A DNA stretch of 64,000 nt from Reticulitermes speratus (taxonomy: Eukaryota; Arthropoda; Insecta; Blattodea; Rhinotermitidae), in the NCBI GenBank assembly GCA_021186555.1, contig JAJKFL010000042.1, forward strand, positions 43,747,980-43,811,979, written 5' to 3'. The position numbers and the translations under genes were made by a program. Under the pieces are notes generated by a model, which worked only from the letters and a program-made list of their open reading frames with translations, did not search any database and was not told the DNA's origin. This document shows, piece by piece, positions 56,641 to 64,000 of the stretch (position 1 is the first letter of the stretch; each line of letters opens with the position of its first letter).

Positions 56641-57324
56641 AGGCAAAATTATGTAAACTAAGACAGAATATGTATAATTTGGAAGACATGCTATGTTGTA
56701 TGTACGTATACGGACAGCCGTCGTCTTGAAAGGTCAGATTTTTCCGCAATGTAGAGGCATAAGCGTAACTTGGCTAATAACATTGGGGGGGGGGGGGTAA
56801 CTGACCATGGGTTTTAAGAATTTTAATTTACGAAGGAGTCAAGTTAGAAAGAGGCGGAAGGTTGGCCTCAAGTCTTATAGGATGTGATGGGAAAAATGTG
56901 TTGCCATCTTCAGGGTATGATCAAAACGGAGGTAGCCGGTTTCTCCGAGACGTTGGTACATGTCTACCAAACTAAACGATGTCACATCGCAGAAGTGCTT
57001 ACTCTTGATATTCACCGCCATTGTACTAGGCTAACTGTCTCAGCTTGTTCACGTAAGATTGTGTACAAATCAGCATTTCTATACGGTCACTGCAGACAGC
57101 TTATTTCGAAAGGTTACGTGTTAGAACAGACTTTTTTTTTTTAGCTGAGGCAGGAATCAGTTCACGCGACAACATAATCTGGCATTCCAGACTGCATTAT
57201 CGTATCTCTCTCTGTTGGCGACTCGCACCATGCAGCTCGCCGTCTGTACAAGTTGCAGTACAATTTTCTTACCCTGTGAGCTGCTGTAGCCCCAGTCACA
57301 GGGGTGTCCAATCACTGTCAAGAT
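56641..57324. other. Unassigned sequence
   Basis: A G run lies at 56786-56796. Family 3 foldback relics may lie near 56900-56960 (TTTCTCCGAGACGTTGGTAC). Nothing else recognised. Confidence 0.45.
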
Positions 57325-57335
57325 AATGCGACGTT

Positions 57336-57591
57336 TTTTTCCTATAGCACAACAGCCCCCAGTGGGCCTAGGGCTCCTTATTATCGAGGCTTCACGATCA
57401 CACTCAGAAACACCACACTCGGTAGGACTCCTCTGAACGAGTGATCAGCCCGTTGCAGAGACCTCTACCTGACAACACACAACACTCACAAGAGACAGAC
57501 ATCCATGCCCCTGGTGGGATTCGAACCCACAATCCTAGTAAGCGAGCGGCCGTAGACCCACGCCTTAGACCGCGCGGCTACTGGGATCGGC
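57336..57591 (-). mobile_element. SINE A with 11-bp target duplication
   Basis: Complete minus-strand head (GCCGATCCCAGTAGCCGCG), B box GTGGGTTCGAATCCCACC and full body to GGGGGCTGTTGTGC. The duplication AATGCGACGTT is at 57325-57335 and 57592-57602, perfect. Young copy. Confidence 0.95.
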
Positions 57592-57769
57592 AATGCGACG
57601 TTAACAGTACTAAAAACGCGAAATCTATGTTAATCCTGGTTTTTGCTGGTCATAATATTTTAATATCGCAGTGCCTGTAACGCATGTAACGATTTATTGA
57701 CAGCAGTGACGTCGTCACCCGATATACCACAGTGTGCACACTTAAGATAAAAATACGATTAAATCATTT

Positions 57770-58015
57770 GTAACCCTCTTAAGCCTTGTGGTAATTATTG
57801 TACCTTCAGGTTTAATAACAAAACCTCCACCTTTTGCCCATACTTTGCATTCCTGTGTTTCATATTGGTCTCAGAACAAAGAGGCATTATTTCCCTATAC
57901 AACGTTAACTGATTTATTCTTCTAACAGAGACGGAGTGTGTTTACAGCGCGGTACGAATTGAATCTTTAAATATTATTTAGTTTCAGTTTCTAGTTAGTC
58001 TTTAAGGGGCTAACC
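57770..58015. repeat. Dispersed repeat (56-kb family), single copy
   Basis: GTACCTTCAGGTTTAATAAC, GGTCTCAGAACAAAGAGGCA, AACGTTAACTGATTTATTC and GTTTACAGCGCGGTACGAAT match the 56-kb units in order. No tandem expansion here. Confidence 0.75.
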
Positions 58016-58329
58016 GGCTTATACTTTCTCTGTCATAACTAACAAATAATATTTTTCAAATATGAATAAGTAATTCCGTGGAGTAGAGTTCTCCTCTAGA
58101 GCAGTTAAAAATTTTATATGGAGTTTTTGTGTAACTGGAAGGGTAATTACCGTAGTCACAAGACCCCACCACTGGTCCCTGTACTGAGCTAGATTGATCC
58201 TACTAAAGACTTTCGATCCTATTTCCTTAAGAACAACATTTTTGTTATAAAGCTTGGAGGAATGCTTTTTTTAAGTATTGGAAATATTTGTGGTGTATTG
58301 AGGCAAAGGATATATATATATATATATAT

Positions 58330-58505
58330 AATTGCGTGATTTGAGGCATCAGCCGCGGTGTAATTAGGTCTTCGCTGTTCTGGGATGTTACGTGGCGTAG
58401 GTTGGTAGATGGTTACCGACGTTTCGGGACAGTCTATCAATCTCATATTCAAGGGTCAAGCAGTCCAAGAAGTATTATTTTTGGAATTCTAGGCATAAAG
58501 CTGCG
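58330..58505 (+). mobile_element. Foldback family 2, left arm
   Basis: ATTGCGTGATTTGAGGCATC, TTCGCTGTTCTGGGATGTTA and ACCGACGTTTCGGGACAG, then CAAGGGTCAAGCAGTCCAAG at the turn. No right arm. A (TA)n tract lies immediately before it. Confidence 0.7.
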
Positions 58506-58565
58506 AAATGCGAAGAGGACTGGTTGTAAGCAGACTCAGCCTTCTGAAAAGTTTGACTCCACTAT

Positions 58566-58748
58566 TATTATATATATATATATATATATGCATGATTTCA
58601 GGCTTCCACCGCGATGTAGATTAAATCTGCGCTCTTCTGGGGTATTACGCAGCTTTAAGTGATAGTCTTGCACGGACGTTGGGACAACCTATCGGTCCTA
58701 TTTTCAAGGGACAAGAAGTCGATGATTTTTGTCCCTTGGGAGATTACT
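58566..58748 (+). mobile_element. Foldback family 2, second left arm, TA-flanked
   Basis: It begins just after another (TA)n tract (58568-58588): GCATGATTTCAGGCTTCCAC, CTGCGCTCTTCTGGGGTATT and a shortened GGACGTTGGGACAACC. Two left arms in direct order, each behind (TA)n, may reflect one duplication event. Confidence 0.7.
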
Positions 58749-58782
58749 TTACCTTTATTTACAAACTCGACATGGCGTCACA

Positions 58783-59078
58783 GGAGCTGGGATAGCTCAG
58801 TCAGTATAGTGACCACACCACGGGCTGGATGATCCGGGTTTCGAATCGCAGCAGGGGCAAGAAATTTATCTCTTCTCCAAAAGTCCTGCCTGACTTTGAG
58901 GCCCACTGAGCGTATATTAAATAGGCACCGGTAGCTATTTCCCCAAAGGTAAGGCGGCTGGGGCGTGAAGTTGACCACTCTCCACCTAGTGCCCAAGTTA
59001 AGAATGACTGGAGCTATAGTCTAATCCCCCTATATGCATTCATGGCATGTATAGGGAGAGCTTTACCTTTACCATAGC
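58783..59078 (+). mobile_element. SINE B relative, full-length
   Basis: Head GAGCTGGGATAGCTCAGTCA, B box GGGTTTCGAATCGCAGC, then TAAGGCGGCTGGGGCGTGAA and GCATGTATAGGGAGAGCTTT. Box A is good; the target duplication is not clear. Confidence 0.85.
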
Positions 59079-59810
59079 AACATCCCGCAGAAGATTAATT
59101 TATTTTTCATGAAAACTGAAGTGATAAGTTATACATGATAAAGACAGTACAAATTCACACAGCGCCTTATGTCACTGTTACAATAACTCTGTTATAATAT
59201 GTCTGTCTCCTGCACTTCGCTTTATAGCACCAAAGTCCTGACGTCGATGTCCACTCAGTATACTGCCAGAACGAAGGCGGCCACGTAATGTAACTCTTTG
59301 AAAGATGTGGGAGGAAATTTTGTATATCGTACTCTAAATATACCGGATAATTACAGATAACCTACTGCAATTCCTTACGCAAAGTACAGTGACTGGTTTT
59401 GTAAGTCCACATGATGAAATATGGACATTATGTGTAGGAAAATTAATATTATTACACGTATGAAGTATAAAAATCGGTTTTTAAAAACGCTTATTAATTA
59501 CACGTTGTAGTAAACCGGATAATGAGTTGGCCAGCTTTATGTTGGACACTTCATTGTCACGTTTTCTTTAACCGTTGGACGGCAAAAGGAGAGGAGAAGG
59601 TAGAAATGGTGAAAGAAATGTCGGAGGGAGTTAGGTGCACTACACTTATTACAAGCAAACGTATAAATTTTACGATCTGGATGTCTCTCGTCTTTCTGAC
59701 TTGCCTGTTCTTTAACATGCCCATCTTCTTTCCCAAATAGACATTGTACAAGACTTGAGATTTTTCTGGAATATTAGACCGCCTACAAGAAAAGAAGAGA
59801 ATTTTTTGAC
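59079..59810. other. Unassigned sequence
   Basis: Nothing recognised. Confidence 0.5.
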
Positions 59811-59811
59811 T

Positions 59812-60062
59812 ACTTGACCCTGAAGATGGAAGTACTAGGAACCTTCGAAACATCGGTAATCATCTAGTCGACACGAATTAATAACTTATCTCTTTTTTTT
59901 TTACTGCTTAGCCCTGAAGATGAAGGCACTGACGATCGAAATCGACGCTCTATAATATCGTCTCTTTTCTTGGACTGCTTAACCCCAAATATAAAGTCAT
60001 TACGTTCTTTCGAAACGTCGGTAACTGTTCAGCTGTCACACAGCAATATCCCATAAGACTTA
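59812..60062 (+). repeat. Three tandem hammerhead-like half units (foldback family 3)
   Basis: Three units each begin with a pyrimidine-rich run and a CTTGACCCTGAAGATGGAAG / CTTAGCCCTGAAGATGAAGG / CTTAACCCCAAATATAAAG block. They then carry TTCGAAACATCGGTAA, ATCGAAATCGACG and TTCGAAACGTCGGTAACTG. Spacing is about 80-90 bp. The third ends in the family arm GCAATATCCCATAAGACTT. Confidence 0.65.
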
Positions 60063-60650
60063 AGTTGAAGTGTGTTCTGCAGACCATGTAATTTTGCTAG
60101 GACCAAAGGAGAGGTATATTCTAGGCGTTACGTTGGCTACACTGTAGTCATAGATAAGGAATCGGAACAGTTTTCGTTTCCCTTACATTTAAAGAGCGAC
60201 CGGGAATCCGGTCTAAATCAGATTGCCTTGAATAGTGCGATCACGTGGATTTTCAAGAAACATCAAATCAGAAAGGTCTATAGGTCTATAGGGGCTGGCC
60301 ATGCCACGTTTTCGGGGTGCAGGTGGGGGGGGGGGGCAGTGGTAGGTACCAAAGCAGCTTGAGTTCACTCGCTGTATCAGACACTAGTGCTACTGTTGGA
60401 ATACAGAATGCTGGGAATTTATCGAAGTGATAGCATCTCCTGCGCACTTTCTTAGCTGTGCAATGCGAGCAGCTGCTGTAGGGACGATGTTCCTCACACA
60501 CTGCCTAATCTTACTGAAGTGAACTAAATACATGAAAATTTGGTACCTGAAATGTAACTCTTTGGATTGAAGTCGCATGTAGTAGCATAATCTTAATATG
60601 ATCTATGATCCTTGTATTAATCGAATTTATACAATTTATACTATTGCTTC
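60063..60650. other. Unassigned sequence
   Basis: A G run lies at 60326-60336. Nothing else recognised. Confidence 0.5.
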
Positions 60651-60651
60651 A

Positions 60652-60911
60652 GCCGATCCCAGTGGCCGCGCGGGTTAAGACTGGGTCTCGGCCGCTCGCT
60701 TGCTGGGATTGTGGGTTTGAATCCCGCCTGGGGCATGGATATCTGTCTCTTGTGAGTGTTGTTTATTGTCAGGTAGAGGTCCCTCATCGGGTTGATCACT
60801 CGTCCAGAGGAGTCCTACCGAATGTGGTGTGTCTGAGTGTGATCGTTGAACCCTCGATAATGAGGAGCCCTGGCCCACTAGGGGCTGTTGCGCCATTGCG
60901 AAAAAAAAAAT
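60652..60911 (+). mobile_element. SINE A, full-length, plus strand
   Basis: Head GCCGATCCCAGTGGCCGCGC, B box GTGGGTTTGAATCCCGCC, then CAGGTAGAGGTCCCTCATCG, GATCACTCGTCCAGAGGAGT and the tail GGGGCTGTTGCGCCATTGCG plus poly-A. No obvious duplication. Confidence 0.92.
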
Positions 60912-61011
60912 ACTTTTGGGTTCATATGATTGTAATTACAACTTTGCATTGGTTCTGATATTTTTATAATTTTATTTCATATTTTTAATGCATCTAAGCT
61001 TTGTGTTTTAT

Positions 61012-61075
61012 ATCCCTGAAGATGGCCACATGATTGGCCGAAACATGTAGGAGTTTATTGTATTATAAAACTAAT
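61012..61075 (+). ncRNA. Hammerhead-like motif in solitary foldback family 1 arm
   Basis: TCC (61013-61015), CTGAAGA (61016-61022), T, stem II GGCCA/TGGCC, GAA (61040-61042), ACATGT (61043-61048), A (61049), GGA. Stem I is only 3 bp. Same layout as 47979-48022, including the extra T. No inverted partner arm nearby. Confidence 0.5.
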
Positions 61076-61394
61076 TTTTGTATATTTGTGTTACATTTGT
61101 TGTTGCCATTATTATATATATATAGCTGTATAATGTTATGCTGATGTGAAAGCATGTAACAGAGAGGAAAATAAACCGACCGAAAGCCAAACCAAATATG
61201 GCTGGAAGAATACGTGTGCGTGCAAAACAGGATGTTTTTGACGTAAAGGTAAAATTCTCTGTACACTTATTGAACCTTTGTCATCCGGCCTTTAAATCCC
61301 TATGTAGACGCTGGTGGCCGGAGTTATTTTCGTTTTAAATACCCAGGCGTGCACCTGTACAGGACAGCATTGTCCTCTTCTGCCGTGAATAGCT

Positions 61395-61655
61395 ACATGT
61401 AATGGGGCATGGGCCTTCCGTTTGGCCGATAAACCTTAAGCATCACTCCATAAATACGTATGAGGGAATGGAGGTATAGCTCCAGACGTTCTTGTTTTCG
61501 GCACTAGATTGGCAGGCTAATGATCGGCGTCACACCCCAGAACCGGTTTGGATGCTGTGTGTAAGAGACATTTCTGTACAGCTGCCGGGGATCGAAACCA
61601 GGTTTCCTGGTCGTCTAGGCCCTACTGGTCTACCCTCGTTGAAAGTAAGTAATGT
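61395..61655 (-). mobile_element. Degenerate SINE B, minus strand
   Basis: The order on plus is GGAGGTATAGCTCCAG, TAATGATCGGCGTCACACCC, GAACCGGTTTGGATGC, then the B-box complement GGGGATCGAAACCAGG. Strongly eroded. Confidence 0.5.
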
Positions 61656-62089
61656 TGCACGCTTTGTCTTCGTGTTTTGTGGTAGAACGCAGCACCTGCT
61701 GAGCCTTCAAGCCTACGCCGTTGGTCAGATGATAAACTTTTTACCTTCCACTGCTGACGTCGTTCGCAGGCAGTCACAGAAGTTAAAAAAAGTTTTAATT
61801 GGAAATTAGTGAAAACAAATTGCAACAAAATGTTTGAGGGAGGGAATCGTGCCTACTGCCGGATGGCTGTCTGGTGCTAAACTGAATGCATTCATAAATA
61901 AATCGGTACAATCGTACGTACAATCCTGACATTTGCCAGGAATCACTGAGAAAAGCCACGAAAAATACTCAGTTTATTTTATGAACTTGTCGGAATTCGA
62001 AACAGGCGTCTCCTGAATACAAGTATAGAGAATAACTGTCACTTTAACCTGTTCTTAGTAAAGTAATCTCTTTTTACTTTGTGTATCGT

Positions 62090-62300
62090 CTTAATTTTAA
62101 TAGATTACTACGTTTCGGAGGCCGAATCTGCTTCCGTCTGCAGGCAAGGAAAGCACCTATCTGGTGGACCCTTAGAAACAGCCCAATGACCGAGAATAGC
62201 TCTTCTTAAAGGGTCCATCAGATTAGTGTTTCTTTTACCTGAAGACGGAAGCACAGCTGGCTTCCGAAACTAAGTGTACTCGTAACTAAAATCACTCACA
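62090..62300. mobile_element. Foldback fragment, GGAAGCA-type core
   Basis: Left: TACTACGTTTCGGAGGCCG, TGCTTCCGTCTGCAGGCAAG. Right: TTACCTGAAGACGGAAGCAC, GGCTTCCGAAACTAAGTG. The right core reads CTGAAGA, GGAAGC/GCTTCC, GAAAC. The middle (GACCCTTAGAAACAGC / GGGTCCATCAGATTAG) is not clearly palindromic. Confidence 0.6.
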
Positions 62301-62451
62301 TTCACCAGGATTTTCCCCCATCGTCAAACTGTTTTAACGAAAATAACAACTTTCGGAAGGTGACTGCTCTCGTCCTCGCTGACAACAAGAAATATTAAGA
62401 AAAAAATTGACCAAATATAACGTACAAATCTTCATAAACTATACGCGAGGA

Positions 62452-62716
62452 AAACTACTCGGTGTATCTTAAAACCACATAAACTACTCGGTGTATCTTA
62501 AAACCACATAAACTACTCGGTGTAACTTAAAACCACATAAACTACTCGGTGTAATCTTAAAACCACATAAACTACTCGGTGTATCTTAAAACCACATAAA
62601 CTACTCGGTGTATCTTAAAACCACATAAACTACTCGGTGTATCTTAAAACCACATAAACTACTCGGTGTATCTTAAAACCACATAAACTACTCGGTGTAT
62701 CTTAAAACCACATAAA
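62452..62716. repeat. 29-bp minisatellite, 9 copies
   Basis: Unit ACTACTCGGTGTATCTTAAA plus ACCACATAA, 29 bp. Two units have one-base changes (GTAACTT, GTAATCTT). Otherwise identical. Confidence 0.95.
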
Positions 62717-63007
62717 CAAACCTAAAAGAAATTTTAACAAGTTGACAAATATAAAATATGAAATAAGTCTGCAAATTATAAATAACCAATCTGATAAATA
62801 TCCAAACAATTAATAAAATCTAAAAATAGCCAATGTACATAAAATACCAACACCCTTGTTGGTGGAAGTAACAATCAGAAAACAACATAACCTACTCAAC
62901 TAGCCACAGTGAACTTGTACACACTGGGTGCTATCACGTGATGAATTACCGTTAAATAACGTAACTCAAAAGTAGACTAGGATTTTGTCTTAGTATAACA
63001 ACACTGT
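62717..63007. other. Unassigned AT-rich sequence
   Basis: Nothing recognised. Confidence 0.5.
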
Positions 63008-63265
63008 GCCGATACCAGTGTCCGCGCGGTCTAAGGCGTGGGTCTGCGGCCGCTCGCTTACTAGAATTGTGGGTTCGAATCCCTCCGGAGGCATGGATGT
63101 CTGTCTCTTGTGAGTATTGTGTGTTGTCAGGTAGAGGTCTCTGCGATGGGCTGATCACTCGTCCAGAGGAGTCCTACTGAGTGTGGTGTGTCTAAGTGTG
63201 ATCGTGAAGCCTCGATAATGAGGAGGCCCTTGCTCACTAGGTGCTGTTGCGCCGTTGGGAAAAGG
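63008..63265 (+). mobile_element. SINE A, full-length, plus strand
   Basis: Head GCCGATACCAGTGTCCGCGC, B box GTGGGTTCGAATCCCTCC, full body to TGCTGTTGCGCCGTTGGGAA. The poly-A tail is very short. No clear duplication. Confidence 0.92.
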
Positions 63266-63473
63266 AACAGCACTTGCAGTGGTGAGCAATAAATTGATCT
63301 CCTTTGTTTCATGTAGCGTTGTAGCAATTCTGCTTTGTATTCAATTGCCCCATTCGCAACTCAGCCAGGGCACTCTTTATCCTAGCTGAGGTTCTCCGTG
63401 GTTTCTTTCAGTTGCTCCCGATAAATATCGGTGTATAACCTGAATTAGTTCATGATCACTGCCTTGCAAATCA

Positions 63474-63655
63474 ATTCGATGCGTGATTTCAGGCTTCAGC
63501 CGCAATGAAGATGAGATCAAGGGTCAGAAAGTCCTCTTAGCCTTCTTGACCCTTGAATATCGGGCCGATAAGTTGTCCCGAAACGTAGGTATACAACTAC
63601 CACTCAACGCTGCGTAATATCCCCGAAGAACGCATTCTTAATTGCAATTCAGGTT
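63474..63655. mobile_element. Foldback family 2, internally deleted
   Basis: The left arm GATGCGTGATTTCAGGCTTC jumps straight to the turn (AGGGTCAGAAAGTCCTC). The right arm is complete: CTTGAATATCGGGCCG, TTGTCCCGAAACGTAGGT, ACTCAACGCTGCGTAATATC. Confidence 0.75.
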
Positions 63656-63674
63656 TCACCAATCGCCACTTTAT

Positions 63675-63893
63675 TTAAAGGTAAAGTTGTCGCTGTCTAC
63701 GCCACAAAGACATATACGGGCACTAAAGGTATAGCTGTACATGGCTAGGTGGAGGTGAGTGTTCAGCATCACGCCTCGGCCGCTTTACCTCCAGGAAGAA
63801 ACCGCGGTGCGCATTGAATAGGAGGTTGGGTGGACCCCAGAGCCGGACTTTACGATTTGGAGAAAAGAAAAGTCTCTTGCCCCTGCCGGGATT
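63675..63893 (-). mobile_element. SINE B, interrupted at the B box
   Basis: The minus-strand body (TAAAGGTAAAGTTG start on plus, GCCTCGGCCGCTTTACCTCC, GGTTGGGTGGACCCCAGAGC) runs to CCGGGATT at 63886-63893 and stops. A poly-T then starts a SINE A' copy, exactly as at 45.78 kb. Confidence 0.85.
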
Positions 63894-64000
63894 TTTTTTT
63901 CTTGATACATTTTGTACCTTTAACTCCTTCCGTCCTTCTTCATGTCACTTATGATCCATACTAGTCCTTGTACAACAAACACAACACAGACATCCATGTC
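63894..64000 (-). mobile_element. SINE A' copy 3, cut by the window end
   Basis: The poly-T tail is followed by TTGATACATTTTGTACCTTT, CTCCTTCCGTCCTTCTTCAT, CTAGTCCTTGTACAACAAAC and ACAACACAGACATCCATG. This matches the A' body at 45.8-46.05 kb. The tRNA-like head would lie beyond 64000. Confidence 0.8.

Overview
This window is non-coding, repeat-saturated eukaryotic DNA, almost certainly from a large insect genome. I see no intact host gene, no exon chain and no bacterial-type feature. The best guess is a cockroach or termite relative. The American cockroach is suggested by LINE tails, tRNA-derived SINE heads and foldback repeats that I associate with that group, but this is recollection and not a search. 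Every long open frame is either a tandem-repeat artefact or the eroded end of a retrotransposon.

Layout. 1-1.25 kb is unique-looking sequence with homopolymer runs. 1.25-1.75 kb holds two foldback fragments. 1.84-3.79 kb is a 41-bp minisatellite. 4.2-4.7 kb has a half foldback and a SINE. 5.41-7.03 kb is a 60-bp minisatellite grown out of one arm of a foldback element. 7.2-8.8 kb is old SINEs. 9.1-10.5 kb holds a complete foldback, a 167-bp near-perfect hairpin and a 78-bp MITE. 11.2-17.17 kb is a 6-kb, 31/32-bp satellite with a five-monomer higher-order repeat in its distal part. 17.3-26.5 kb carries SINEs, LINE tails, a foldback split by a LINE insertion, and a hAT MITE with a perfect 8-bp target duplication. 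27.85-29.12 kb is a pogo/Tigger-like element containing a ~96-bp array. 29.6-31.7 kb has a foldback with a nested Tigger-like MITE and a Tc1/mariner-like remnant. 33.8-46.5 kb is nested SINEs, hAT MITEs and foldbacks. 46.9-47.8 kb is an AT-rich 27-bp array. 48-64 kb continues with foldbacks, SINEs, LINE tails, a 114-bp array, a 29-bp array and a second 78-bp MITE.

Two patterns deserve attention. First, several foldback families carry a hammerhead-ribozyme-like core (CTGANGA, a hairpin, then GAAAC and a short self-complementary stem III), usually once per arm in opposite orientation. This resembles the small hammerhead variants reported in Penelope-like retroelements. The clearest copies are at 47979-48022, 42911-42951 and 30406-30448. 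Second, a SINE variant has landed at the same position, GGGATT next to the B box of a tRNA-derived SINE, in three cases (45.78 kb, 45.92 kb and 63.89 kb), two of them nested one inside the other. This suggests target-site preference for tRNA-like B boxes.
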